Positions 1 through 11,905 of a DNA stretch of 64,000 nt are shown here, piece after piece. The stretch comes from Condylostoma magnum. Lineage: Eukaryota > Ciliophora > Heterotrichea > Heterotrichida > Condylostomatidae. The DNA lies in contig CAKKTI010000010.1 in the NCBI GenBank assembly GCA_920105805.1, positions 63,259 to 127,258 on the forward strand, in the 5' to 3' direction. The translations under genes and the position numbers were made by a program. How positions within the stretch are numbered: the stretch's first letter is position 1; each line of letters begins with the position of its first letter. The notes beneath the pieces are model-generated. The model made no database searches. It was given only the letters and a program-made list of their open reading frames with translations, and was not told the DNA's origin.

Positions 1-869
1 ATCGATGCTGATATGTTAGTATAGTACTCCTCAAACTCATCTAATGTTACTATCCTGTCTCTTATTCCATTGATATTTCTATGCATTTCAAAGGTCTCTA
101 AAAACTCTCCAAGTACATCATCTTCTGTCTTTTTGCCACTTCTTACATCTGGGTGGTTTCTGGGGTCATATAGCTACCGTATTTCATCAACATCAATCTG
201 CCCACTTCCGTCAATATCCAATTTGGCAAAAGCTCTGGAAACAAGGTTTTTTCTAAACTGATTCATTTGGCCTCTTATAGCACGTAAAAACTCATCGTAG
301 TCAAGTGCCCCGGATTGATCCCTGTCAACGTAATTAAACAACAGTTGCATTTGCGAGTCTGTAAGATCTACCCTATAATCCCGCATAGCTTTAACAAACT
401 CCGGGAACTCCAGTTACCTCGACTCATCATCGTCCATTATCTTAAACTGCCGGGCAAGTCCCATTATTCCTCTTCCTCCTCTCAGGGCCAGCTTTTCCCT
501 CAGCCTTTGTAACACCTGTTCAGCCTCTTAGTACTCCCTGGGCTGCAATCCTTTCTTGGGGCTCAACCTCTTCCCGCTTTGAGAGTCTGCGCCAAATATC
601 ATTGCTGAGAATTCAGTGTAATCGAGCTCTCCTGAGCCGTCTAAATCATAGTCTTGGAATAATCTGCGAAGTTGTAAATTTTCTGGAAGGATTACTCCTA
701 TTTTTTCTATTGCCTTGGTCCATTCGTCGTAGGTAACAAATCCTGAGTTGTCTAAATCAAAGTATTTAAAGGAACGTTGGAGAACTGTCTCTTCTGACAC
801 AAAGGCTGTTGATTTTTGGCTGAGTTTTTGTTTTAGCTCGCTTTCAAACTGGGCTCGTAAGTTAGACAT
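1..869 (-). CDS. Calcyphosin-like EF-hand protein (3' end cut by window)
   Basis: Starts at the ATG read leftwards from 869 and runs off the left edge, so the C-terminus is missing. Several EF-hand loops are visible, e.g. DLDNSGFVTYDE, DYDLDGSGELDY, DRDQSGALDYDE and DIDGSGQIDVDE, followed by the block HPDVRSGKKTED and FLETFEMH, which is diagnostic of the calcyphosin family. In-frame TAG and TAA codons join two fragments that look separate under the standard code; the reading frame is identical across the join. Calcyphosins are cytosolic or ciliary Ca2+ sensors. The role here is inferred from the family only. It is divergently arranged with NOP58 across about 280 bp. Confidence 0.88.
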
Positions 870-1150
870 TTTTATTTGTTAAGGGATTTCAAAAGGTGAA
901 TTATGAGTGGTTTATTGATTTAAAAGGATTAGAATGATTTGGTGTATATAATAGTATTGGCTATTATTAAGTATGATCTTGGAATGTTAGTAATGCTATA
1001 AAGTAAATATATGTCATTTTAAAGCCTATACTTATCCTTAGATATAGTAATAGTGTACTTTAGTCTGCTATGTAATTATATACCTATCTAATAATAAATT
1101 TTCCAGCTATACTTAGAAATATTACTAAACCATCTTCATCCATATTTAAT

Positions 1151-2617
1151 ATGCTTGTGCTTCTTGAGACACCAGGTGGATTTGGCCTTTTCAAGGTTCT
1201 TAATGAGAAGAAGCTAAAGAGCGTTGAAGATCTTATAAAGTCCTTTTAATCTGATACGGGGGCTTCAAAAATTGTAAAGCTTAAATCCTTCTAAAAGTTT
1301 AGAAATACAGCAACTGCGGTAGAGGCAGCTGCTTCCCTAAAAAAGTCAAAGGTGCCTAAATAGCTATAAAGATTCCTAAAGAAATAAATTATCAAGGAAA
1401 AATTGAAGGATAAATTATTGGTTTGTGATAAAAAGTTAAGAGGAGCTATTTAAGATGCCCTTGGAATAAATTGCATCTATGGATCTAAGTACATTGACTT
1501 AATACGTGGCATAAGACAAAATATAGAATCACTTATCAGTGGATTTTCTGATAAAGAGCAAAAAACTATGGCTTTAGGGCTCTCCCACTCTCTTTCCCGA
1601 CACACTCTCAAATTCTCCATAGACAAAATCGACACAATGATAGTCCAAGCCATCAACCTCCTTGACGACATAGACAAAGAAGTGAACAACTACGCAATGA
1701 GACTAAAAGAATGGTACAGTTGGCATTTCCCAGAACTAGGCAAAATAATATCAGACAACGTAATCTACGCCAAAGTAGTCAAAAAGATTGGAATAAAAAC
1801 AAATATAAGAAACTCCGACCTCTCTGACATAATCCCAACAGAGCTTGAACAAGAACTAAAAGAATCTCAAGAAATTTCAATGGGAACAGAAATAACCTAG
1901 GAAGATGTTTCAAACATCCAGACCTTATGTGATTAAGTAATAAGCCTTTCAGAATACAGAGCATCTCTATACACATACTTGAAGAACCGAATGCACGCCA
2001 TAGCACCTAATCTTACAGTGCTAGTGGGTGAATTAGTAGGGGCCCGACTGATTGCACATGCTGGAAGTTTAATCAACCTATCTAGACAGCCGGCTTCCAC
2101 TATTCAGATCCTAGGAGCCGAGAAAGCCTTGTTTAAAGCAATGCGAACGAAGCATGACACTCCTAAGTACGGAATTTTGTACCATGCGTCTATCATAGGA
2201 GCAGCTGGGGCTAAAAATAAAGGAAAACTGAGTAGATCACTTGCTGCTAAATGTGCGTTATCTGTAAGACTTGATGCCCATGGAAACTAAACAGAGGCTA
2301 CAATTGGAATACAGCATTTAGAGCAATTGGAAAAAAGAGCCAGATATCTAGACAATAATCTCACTCCTAGTAGGTTCTCTGGGTAAAATGTTCAGAAGTA
2401 TTAAAGAGAGGAAGGCTAAGGGATATATAATACTATTACTGATGATACTTAGAAAATAGAGAAAAAAGATAAGAGTGAGGATGAAAAGCCAAAGAAGAGG
2501 AAGAGGAAGGAAAAGAAGGAGAAAAAGGAGAAAAAGGAGAAGAAAGGAAAGAAGAAGGCAAAGAAGGAGAAGAAGAGAAAGGCTGACAAGCCAAAAAAGA
2601 GGAGGAAGACTGAATGA
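1151..2617 (+). CDS. NOP58: Nucleolar protein NOP58 (box C/D snoRNP core)
   Basis: Complete at about 488 residues. It starts [11 protein letters not shown], like other NOP58 proteins, has the central coiled coil and the Nop domain (motifs around [33 protein letters not shown] and GAEKALF) and ends in a Lys/Glu-rich KKE/D tail. NOP58 scaffolds box C/D snoRNPs that direct rRNA 2'-O-methylation in the nucleolus. Several TAA/TAG codons fall where Gln is acceptable. The end is TGA, 17 nt before the next ATG. The short highly basic ORF visible in the tail under the standard code is a frame shadow of the KKE tail. Confidence 0.95.
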
Positions 2618-2634
2618 GTTAGTTATTAGATTAA

Positions 2635-3579
2635 ATGGAGGAAAGTTATGTTTTTACTGAAGAGACGAGTGCTCATGCTGTGAATCCTTATGATTATATG
2701 CAAAAAGAAACAGCTTCTAGAGGGAAATTCGATTAAATGAGTCAGAGATATCATGTTGATATACCTGTAAATGAAAGAGATTTAAAGAAATAACCTATAT
2801 TCTAGCAGTAATCTGTGTTTTAAAGGCTTTCTAATGATTCAAAACATAGACAATAGGTTTTATAGCTCAGAAGCTTAGCTAAAGCTAAAGAATAGGAAAA
2901 AGTAAAAGATAGTAAGTGTATGAGCTAGAGGAAGGCCTAAGCTGTTGCAGAGAGACTTTAGTAGTATGGGGTTATTGCCAAATTAAAGCATTAGAAGATT
3001 AAAGAAAAGCTGGAAGAGTAATAGAATAGAGAAATTGAAAGAATAAAGGAGAAGTATAATCCTAAAAGGAAGTTTGATTAAGAAGTATGGTAAAGACTAG
3101 TTAAACCCAAACGATAGCAAAGTTAATAAGACCTTCAGCCTAAAAAGGTACTAACCTAGGAATAAGAAGAAGCTTTAAAGGAAAGACTGTTTAAATACCA
3201 ATAAAATTATATAAAAAAGATTGCTAAGTCTCAATCATAACCTTAATCTCCTTTTAATTTTAATAGAACACAAAGGAGTAGTAGATTGACTTCAAATGAG
3301 TTTGGAATAAAACCATGCAGTAATACTCCTAAAAACTTTCAAATCAGACCTAAATCCTCCCAAGGATGGCTGCATATTCCTTAAATAGACTTTTGTTCTA
3401 CTATTGAATCAAAAACAAGCTCAATCAATCAATTAGACACAGGCGGATAGATTACCTTCACATCACTAGAAATGAATCCTGAAGATTTTAAGCTACAAAA
3501 TATAATACAAAGAGAATTAAGTGGAAATTATTATTCAAAATTAAGTGCATCTCCTCCAGTACGACGGAAAAATATGTGA
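2635..3579 (+). CDS. Uncharacterised Gln/Lys-rich protein
   Basis: About 314 residues; starts MEESYVFTEET and ends with TGA. The sequence is hydrophilic, with predicted coiled-coil stretches (residues roughly 80-170, rich in Lys, Glu and Gln; many Gln are TAA/TAG) and a less charged C-terminal third. No signal peptide or membrane segment. I recognise no domain. The steady reading frame with acidic and basic residues, the TGA end, and tight packing (17 nt after NOP58, 44 nt before the farnesyltransferase gene, same strand) support a real gene. Function unknown. Confidence 0.72.
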
Positions 3580-3623
3580 TTAATAAGGGATTTTACTACA
3601 TAATTTAAAATATACATAAAAAT

Positions 3624-4778
3624 ATGGACATTTAAACCAAAACCTCTAAATAGCAGCAATTAACCTAATCCTCAGTAGAAAACATTTACAAACACCTAAA
3701 TTTTAGCATGCAGCACAAAACCTACTCTCACTACACATCCTTAGAAATCTAAGACCATATATCTTTCTTACTAGATGCTTTAGACCATCTCCCACGTTAA
3801 GTGTCAAGCCTGGGATCCGGATAGCCCTGACTTCTTTTCTGAATAAACAATGCCTTAGACATGCTAGGCCACGATATTTCCCAAGACTAGTAATCTAGAA
3901 TATACTAATTCCTATCCCAATGCATAGATCCTTCCTTAAAGGTATTTACAGGTGGCCCAAAACAGCTTCCACACTTAGCCAGCAACTACGCCGCTATAAT
4001 GACATGCATAATCACCCAGACAAACTTTGACCTAATTGATCCCTCAGCCCAGTAATTATTCATAAAATCTATGAAAAACCCAAACCTCCCCGGCTCATTT
4101 TTGATGCATAAGGACGGAGAGAGTGACATGCGGGCAAACTACTGTGCAATAGTAGCAGCTAACCTACTAAATGTACTAGATGAGGACATAGTTGAATCAG
4201 TGGCTGAGAATATTGGGAATAGTTAGACATATGAGGGAGGAATAGCAGCTCATCCGTTCGGAGAAGCCCATGGAGGATTTACTTACTGTGGACTTGCTAC
4301 TTTGAAGATTCTGAACAGATGAGATGCTGTTGATATAGATTAAGTGATCCATTGACTTGCTCATAGGTAATTGGAATGTGAGGGAGGGTTGAGTGGTAGG
4401 ACTAATAAACTAGTTGATAGTTGTTACTCATTCTGGGTTGGAGCTTGCTTTGATTTGATTAGAGAAATTGTGCCTGGGCCCAGGCCAGTTACACTGTTTG
4501 ATTAGATCGGAGTATAGGCTTATATTCTAATTGCATGTTAGGCTACTCAGGGGTTCATTGATCGTCCTGGAAGTATGCCTGATTATTACCACACTTGCTA
4601 TTCACTAGCCGGACTTTCTCTGGCTTAAAGGAGCGGGGATTAGTTAAGATTTGTTTTTAATCAAGATCCGTGTTTGCTAAGAGAAATTGATCCGATGTAC
4701 AATGCAAGTAAAAAGAAAGTAAGGGCATTTATTAGTCATTTTGCTAATTAACAATAATATCGTGCAATTTTGATCTAA
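3624..4778 (+). CDS. FNTB: Protein farnesyltransferase subunit beta
   Basis: About 384 residues. Prenyltransferase repeats are clear: [58 protein letters not shown] and [17 protein letters not shown], in the order and spacing of FTase beta rather than GGTase-I beta. It includes the Asp, Cys and His Zn2+ ligands in the D-C-H pattern. With an alpha subunit it attaches farnesyl to CaaX cysteines in the cytosol. Two TGA codons read as Trp in the conserved core (NRWDAV and IHWLAH). The stop is placed at TAA 4776-4778; TAAs at 4749 and 4755 are alternatives. It ends 3 bp from the stop of the convergent gene. Confidence 0.92.
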
Positions 4779-4781
4779 GTT

Positions 4782-5343
4782 CTATAAAGGACACTGGCTC
4801 GTCTGGATTTAGGGGATTCTTTTATTGAATTACTAGCTTTCTGATTCTATCGTGGTCTATTGATCTATTTGTTCTCGCTCTTACGGATTTTTTTATATTT
4901 CCCAGAAGACCTCTTCTTATATTCCAAGCTTCTTCAGGCAGCTCGAATTTACTTCTCTAAAATCGGGTTTTAAATTGCTCGTAGTCTGGATTACTTACTT
5001 CTTATGAAAATCTACACGGACTAATTGTATTGTGCTCCCGTCTTATTGCTTAAAGTCCTCTAGGTCTTGCGTATTTATTTATTACCAGGTCTGATCGTTA
5101 ATAGATTTTGTACAAGGATTAGTACTCTCTTTAAGGAGATATTAGTTGTAGATTTCTAGATGTTTAACTACTGTCTAAATTATTTAAGGGTTTTGGTATT
5201 TTGGTAATTTATTCAATAAAGTTAGAACGTCTTTATTAGGATCGGCTTGATGCTGTAGAGTCTTTTAGTTCTTAATATTTCACATTGTATGGAATTTAGC
5301 TTCGTATAGGAATAACCCTTCTTTACTTACTTTAACTTTTCAT
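4782..5343 (-). CDS. Small unknown protein with a possible 16-nt intron near its start
   Basis: A hydrophilic reading of about 180 residues. The coherent frame (KGLFLYEAKFHTMWNI, then Gln/Lys/Asp-rich sequence ending SQCPL) has no ATG directly in frame at its 5' end. The nearest ATG (5341-5343) joins in frame if a short GT..AG intron, about 5321-5336, is removed. A 13- or 19-nt alternative is also possible. Stop taken as TAG 4782-4784. No domain recognised. It is convergent with the farnesyltransferase gene and divergent from H2B across about 176 bp. Confidence 0.55.
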
Positions 5344-5519
5344 AAAATTTATTAATAAAATACTTAAACAAATCTCAATAATTTACATCCTCTAATAACT
5401 TTATTCAAGTTTTGTTTATAATTATTCCTCATCACTAAGTAATTATTTACACTTATATCTACTGAAATTCTATAGAACTATAAAATATTGTATTTTAGGA
5501 GTTAATAATAATTATAAAG

Positions 5520-5876
5520 ATGCCTGGTAGGTCGCAAAAAAATAAGAACAAAAAGAAGAAGAATGACTCATAGGAAAGTTAGTTTGAAAGCTGAAACTAT
5601 GTATTTATTCCTTATATCAAAAGAATTCTAATGAAGGCACATCCTGACCTTATAATATCAAAAAATTCCCAGAATTTAATAAATGATTTCGCGTAGGATA
5701 TCTTTAATAGAATTTGTGATGAAGCTATTTAATTAGCCATACAAAGTTCAAAGAAAAAGATATCGTTTGTTGACTTTCTAGCTGCTGTAAAATTAATAAT
5801 TAGAGGAGATTTAGGTACATTAGCAATATCTCAAGGATTAAATGTGGCGAAAAATTATATTTCAGCAAAACTTTAG
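5520..5876 (+). CDS. Histone H2B, divergent
   Basis: 118 residues with a Lys-rich N-terminal tail (MPGRSQKNKNKKKK) and a full H2B fold: YIKRILMKAHPDLIIS, LINDFAQDIFNRICDEA, a strand after KKKISF, then AAVKLIIRGDL and a C-terminal helix ending NYISAKL. The helix order matches H2B, but identity looks low for a core histone, which suggests a variant. A TGA codon reads as Trp in ESWNYV. The natural H2B end coincides with TAG 5874-5876, which is good evidence that TAG can terminate here. Confidence 0.88.
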
Positions 5877-6133
5877 TTTTTAACAATTTTATGCTTTGTT
5901 TAATTGATATATAATTTGAGCTTTACAGATGTTAATTAGTAAAGCTTCTCTTAAAATATGTTGTCTTGTAATTATAACAATGATCATTAGTATATCTACT
6001 CCTATAATTATATAACCTTCCTTATACTAAAACAGACTAATACATCCAATAAGCTAAGTGAATTAATTTTACAGATATTTAACTTAAAATTATGAATAAC
6101 TGCTTCAATAAATAACTTTTCAAACCTTTATAA

Positions 6134-9100
6134 ATGAACTTTTTGATTGTATTGTGACTCTAATAAACTATTTCAAAAAGTACACCATTCTTTAGTGCAA
6201 ACTTTATGGAATACTGCCCTTATAAGTAATCCATTGCTGTAGGCGCAGTAAAGGAAGGAAGCCAATGAAACGCTTTAGATGAAAATGATCCGAAGTGTAC
6301 ATATACTGGATTACAATTTGGTTAAGAAGACTACATTTAAGCCGAGCTATCTCCAGATTTTCATGATGATACTGCTGATTTGGGAATGTGCATATGAGCT
6401 ACAATAAAATAGCCAGGAATTATTCTGGAGCACTATGATGACTCATAAACTATGTTCAAACTAGAAATCAATGATAACTGAAAACCTTTGCTTTCATTTG
6501 GAGACAATTTTTGCCAGACCCTCGAATTATCGGATAAAATTCAACCAACCCAATGGAATCAACTCTGTTTGTCATTTTAAATTTAAAACAATTAGACAAA
6601 AGCTTAAATATCTTTAGGAAGCAATCAGAATTAAGAATAAATTACTGAAAAATCTTGTCTTTACTAGACTGGTACGAATGTGATAACAAAATTAGGGGGA
6701 GGCTTTGAAGGCGTAATTAATTCATTTTATTTAAATGATAGCAATTATTATGCTGAAGCTGAAGCTGAGGGTTCGGATGATTGTTATGATGAATCTAATG
6801 TAAAAGTAACTAATTGTAATTTTACCTTTTAGGGAGATAGATGCCCCAAGTCCTTTGGAACTCCAAATTGTATTAAGCACTGTAATCACAATTGTATGCC
6901 AAATAACTGTGATTATTATGACTTTTGCTTACAATGTGCTGATTCAAATGCTACACCAAATGCTGGGATCTGTGAATGCAATGGTAACTTTTTGAATACT
7001 AGTACTAATGACTTGATAACTTGTGAAGAATGTGTATCTAATTGTAAAATTTGCTTATCACTGACCTAATGCAGTGAATGTTAGGCAGATTATTTTCTAA
7101 CTGTTGACGGAGAATGCACTTAAGACTGTGGAATTTCTTACTTTAAAAATACCAGCATAACTCCACACACTTGTGTACCTTGCAATTATTTATGTCTTAC
7201 ATGTTCAGATGCTGTAAGCTGTGATTCATGTAAAGATTATTACTCGGAAGTTGTTGATGGACTGTGCTAATGCCTACCAACTTTCTCATAATTCGAAGAT
7301 AAGTGCCAGTGTGGACATAATTCAGGGGAATCAGGAGGAGAATGTATATGTGATAGCGGCTTTACTGATGTTGATTAATCTGTTGAAGTTTTAAACTGCG
7401 TTCATTGTCCTTCAAATTGTAAAATATGCGAGGATTCGAATACTTGTATTGAGTGCTTCGATGAATATTGGGTTGACTTAGATAGTGGCGAATGTGTGAC
7501 TGGTTGTGGCTTTTAGCAATATAAAGGAGATGTAGCTTGCTTCAATTGTGACAAGACCTGTATCGAGTGTAATGGGCCAAGCCCGGAAAATTGCACTTTA
7601 TGTGGAGTGAACACAATTCCAATTACTGGGGAAGATTTTTGTATTTGTTTGCCTAATTTTTAAAGAGGATCAGATGGAACTAATTGTAAATGTCCAGACA
7701 ATTCGACATAAAGTGGTGATAGTTGTTATTGTGATGATTACTACGTAGACATAAACGTATTCCCTACTGAAATGCAATGTGAACTATGCCCTACTAATTG
7801 TATTACATGCAGTGATCCAAATACATGTATTAATTGCACTTAGGGTTATTTTGTCCACTAGGATGACAACTAATGCTATCGTATATGCAAAGAAGATGAA
7901 TTTTTCAACGGGTAAAACTGTGAACCCTGTCATTAAGCTTGTGCTACGTGTTAAGGACCAAATTATAATGACTGTAAAACATGCAGAGGAGCAAATGTGA
8001 TAGAACTTGATGATGTTGGAGCTTGTGACTGTCTTCCTACTTATACCAAATCAGATAATTAAATTGACTGTTAATGTTAAGAAAACAGTTATCTATGGCA
8101 AAGCAAGTGTGTTTGTAATAACGGATTTTAATTAATAGATAACAAATGTGAGCCATGTATGGATAATTGCTTAGTTTGTCATAACACTGAATGCTTAAGA
8201 TGCATAGATTCTCATTTCCCCAATGATTAAAGAACAAAGTGCTTGTAATTTAGTATATAAATATAAGAAATAATCGATGGATAGATAATTTTCCAACTGA
8301 ATGAGCCTGTGACTCTTAAAATACAAGATTTATAGCTTATTATTAATGGTTCAGTAGCACCAATATAAGATTTAGATACTTAAAATAACAAATCCTATAT
8401 AGTTTCAACAGACACTGATTTAATTGGAACTATAGAGCTTGAGATTATTAAATTAGAATGTGAAGATAAAATTAGTATATAAAAGATAGAAAAAAGCTCT
8501 ATTGAATCAGACGAGCTGACTAAGATAATAGCAGGAATAATAGTTGCTTCTAGTGTAGTTGGAGTAATAATATCTGGAAACCCTGGGCCTATGTGAGGAT
8601 TAATAAGTACAATTTAGATTATGGGATTTATACCTATGATGCAAGTTTCAATAACAGATAGATTAGTTCAATTCTATCAGGGAATATTAGGCTATAACAT
8701 TATTCCTAATTTATTCTTATTTGTAATATAATAAGAAGGAGATCCGTGAAATGAATACAGCTCTAGAAATGGATTCGAGACTAATTTGTTTCTAGTTAAT
8801 TGCGGAAATCTACTCACTACATTTCTTATTGGTCTAGCATTATTTCCATTATTTTTCCTTATATCTAAGTTTTAAAGGTTTAGCCAAATTTAGAATTACT
8901 TTAAAAAGATTGTAGCAAATTATAAGTGAAATTATTTTCTGAGATTCTGACTTGAAGGGTATTTAGAACTAGGAATGCTTGGAATGCTTTAATTAAAGGA
9001 ATTCGGATGAAATGATTATAATTAAATAGTAAATAACGCAGTAGGACTTGGATTTATGGTAGGTTTTATTTAGGGATTAGTGTGTATAAGTCCTATTATA

Positions 9101-10036
9101 TTTTTCTGTGTATTTAGATACGTTGCTAAAGTTATTAAGTAATAGGCTCATAATAATAACTGGGAAGCTTTATACTATGAATTAGATAACAACATTTAGG
9201 ATAATAATTTAAAGCTTTATTACTATTATATTTTCCTAATTAGACGAGCATTGTATATTGCAATTATGTATTTTCTATTCAATTATACCATAATTCAAGT
9301 ATATTGCCATTCATTACACTGTATTATTTTATCGGTTTATATAGTAAAAGTAAAACCCTATAAGACCATGTTTGTAAATGCTATAATGTGCATCTAAGAA
9401 ATACTTATTTGTATCCTGTTTTTGTCTCTACAGTTTTATGTAATTGATTAATAACTTATAGATGATTAAACTATTGAAATCTTTATTTTTTGCCTTAATT
9501 TTATAATAATAGGAGCTAACCTAGTACAGATGATTTAAGATTTAATAACAAGTTGTTATAAGAGATTTTAAAAAAATAGAACTACTGGAGTAGGAAGAAT
9601 AGATATCTCAAACCTTTAAGAAAAATCAGGTAGAATAACTTCAGATATTCAAAATAACATAGCTTAAGACAACTAAACTGGGAAAATAAACAATGATCAA
9701 AGTTATTTATAAGAAAATAACTAAACAATACTAAATAGCAGATATGCGATATAAAGTACATATCAAATATCGGAAATATAGGAATATGATTAAGAAATCC
9801 CTGAAATATAGCAATATAAGAAAATATGATCAATTAATAATCAGGAAATATAAATGGATAAACCATTAGCTGATTACATAGTTCCAGATGAGAATCAAAA
9901 TAGGCATAGAAAACGTTCATTAGTAATGTCTATATCTAATTTTGATTTTGGTGATTTACCTAATATTAATTTTGAAAGCATCTAAAGGAAATCTAGGTAA
10001 AAGTGGAAAAATTTAGATTAGTACATTTCGATATAA
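6134..10036 (+). CDS. Large Cys-rich LamG-type transmembrane protein (paralogue of 27948-33167)
   Basis: About 1300 residues. Starts with a signal peptide (MNFLIVLWLQQTISKS). Residues about 40-220 resemble a LamG/concanavalin-like domain (GMCIWATIKQPGIILEHYDD). Residues about 225-720 hold many CxxC furin/EGF-like Cys-rich repeats (e.g. CPSNCKICEDSNTCIEC). Then come several hydrophobic segments between about 790 and 1130 and a polar, Gln-rich cytoplasmic tail. This architecture is common in ciliate surface proteins of unknown function. Start chosen from the signal peptide. The stop is uncertain: tandem TAA TAA at 10034-10039, with TAG 10019 upstream and further candidates to about 10129. The same layout recurs on the other strand at 27948-33167. 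Confidence 0.85.
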
Positions 10037-10200
10037 TAACTGATTTTATTATTCCCTTTTATAAAATTTGATTATACATTAATCATTTCCTAGCAACCCC
10101 GAATCACAACATAAAATCAATACAAAACATGATTCTAACCTATTTAATACATCTTCTAAACTATTAATATCCCAAATAATGTATCCTTTTATAACAAAAT

Positions 10201-11187
10201 ATGCAGAAAATAGCCTCTGTACTGATAAGGCCTTAACGCGATTTGTATAGTAAAGGCTGCAAGGGTCCCAAATACTTTATTTAGAACAATGAGATATACA
10301 AAAGAAAAAGCTATAACATACTAAACCAACGAGGCTTGAAATTAAAATGTACTTGATATAAAACCTAACAATATAAAATCTAGCCAGTAGTTGTATACTG
10401 CCACGGTAGTTCTGGTTCCCAATGCGACAGCTTCGATATCCTACCCCATGTTATATGTAACGGAATGACTCTTTTTGCTTTTGATTTTTCCGGATCTGGT
10501 CTCTCAGAAGGTGAATATATTTCTTTAGGTTACTATGAAAGCTGAGACTTGCAAGTAGTTGTTGATAGATTAAAAAGAAGTAAAAGAGTAAACTAAATAA
10601 TTTTATGAGGCAGATCCATGGGGTCAGTCGCATGTATCTAATATGCAAGCTCTGACTAGGATATAGCTAGTTTGGTATTAGACTCACCCTTTACTAACTT
10701 ATAGTAAGCATGCATAGATTTTATAGGCCAGTATAAAATAATCCCTGATAGGCTGGTTAATTATTTGGTTAATTATCTCAGGAAATTTATCTAAAAGAAA
10801 GTTAGATTTAATATAGATGATGTTAAGCCTATTGAAAGTGTAAGGCATTGCAAAATGCCGATTATTTTTATACATGGCAATAAGGATAAAGTTATTGATA
10901 TTTCACATTCACGTTAGTTATTCTAGAGTGTTAAAGGACCAAAACATCTTATAGAGATTAATCAGGGACATAATGATGAAAGAACTTGCAGAATTATTCA
11001 AAGAGTCATGGTTCATTTGAATTAAGCTATGCATATTAAAGTAGACATCAGCGGGTCTGAAACAATAAAAGGAATACTGCCAAATTTTCAAGAGGATTTA
11101 CGCAGTAAAGTAAATGAAGCAATCAATTCAAGTTTAAAAGCTCAATCTGAGTCAAGGTTAAGAAGCTTCTTCCGTAAAAAGTATTGA
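10201..11187 (+). CDS. Alpha/beta hydrolase (serine aminopeptidase/lipase-like)
   Basis: About 328 residues. It shows the oxyanion region VVVYCHGSSGSQ, the strand FAFDFSGSGLSEGEY, the nucleophile elbow LWGRSMGS, a late acid motif IFIHGNKDKVID and a catalytic His in INQGHNDER. This belongs to a family expanded in ciliates and related to BEM46/abhydrolase-13-type enzymes; substrate unknown. A Ser-rich tail follows the domain (SSLKAQSESRLRSF). Ends at TGA, only 11 nt before the ATG of the RING gene on the same strand. Trp is encoded by TGA at CTWYKT and ESWDLQ. Confidence 0.88.
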
Positions 11188-11198
11188 GATAATAAAAT

Positions 11199-11888
11199 AT
11201 GGAAAATAATATTCGTCGTAGAAATGTTTAAAGAAGAAAACTTAACAAAAAGCCAAGTAAAAAGCATATTTCTATAACCAAAAGAACTAAATTATAGCTG
11301 TAATCTTTAGAGCCTAAGTCCTTGACTGATATCATTTCAATTAGAAGATTTTCTGAAACCCCAGCTCTTCAGAACCAATTGCATAAATTATAATAAAAAT
11401 ATAAAAAGCAGTAGCTTGTAAATTATATTCAGGACATCCAGCATAAAAAGGACTAAATAGAAAATTTGATATAATAAGAAAAGTTGAAGGAGGAAGAAGT
11501 TAAAAATCTCTGTTAACTTACAGTTGAATTAAAAGATTAGATAAATTACTATCGACTAATACCTTAATTTTAAGAGTAATAAAGAATCATAGACTAGTTT
11601 TTATAAGAAAACTAAGTTGAAAATATAGAAAATATGAATTACGAGTAACTTTTATTATTATAAGACTAAATAGGTGTTGAAAATACAGGCTTAACAAAAG
11701 ATAGAATTAAGCAAATACCTAGCATATAAAGCTGTACAATTGAAAAGTGTATAATTTGTTTAGAAATAATGAATAAAGGGGAAAAGGTAAAATAACTAGG
11801 CTGTAATCATATATACCACCCAGAGTGCATCGAAAGTTGGCTAGAGATTCACAGAACTTGTCCATATTGCCGTGAAGAAATAATTTAG
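11199..11888 (+). CDS. RING-H2 finger protein (putative E3 ubiquitin ligase)
   Basis: 229 residues. The N-terminal two thirds are basic and Gln-rich with a coiled coil. The C-terminus is a RING-H2 finger: CIICLEIMNKGEKV, then CNHIYHPECIESWL, then CPYCREEII. No transmembrane segment, so probably cytosolic or nuclear. The stop is TAG 11886-11888, directly after the RING. Reading through it as Gln would overlap the next gene by about 100 bp in another frame, so TAG is taken as a real terminator. It lies 17 nt upstream of the CDPK start. Confidence 0.88.
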
Positions 11889-11905
11889 TTTAATTTTAAA
11901 GATAT

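Noticed and set aside
2475-2660. Short Arg/Lys-rich plus-strand ORF
   Set aside because: Shadow of the KKE/D tail of NOP58 in another frame.
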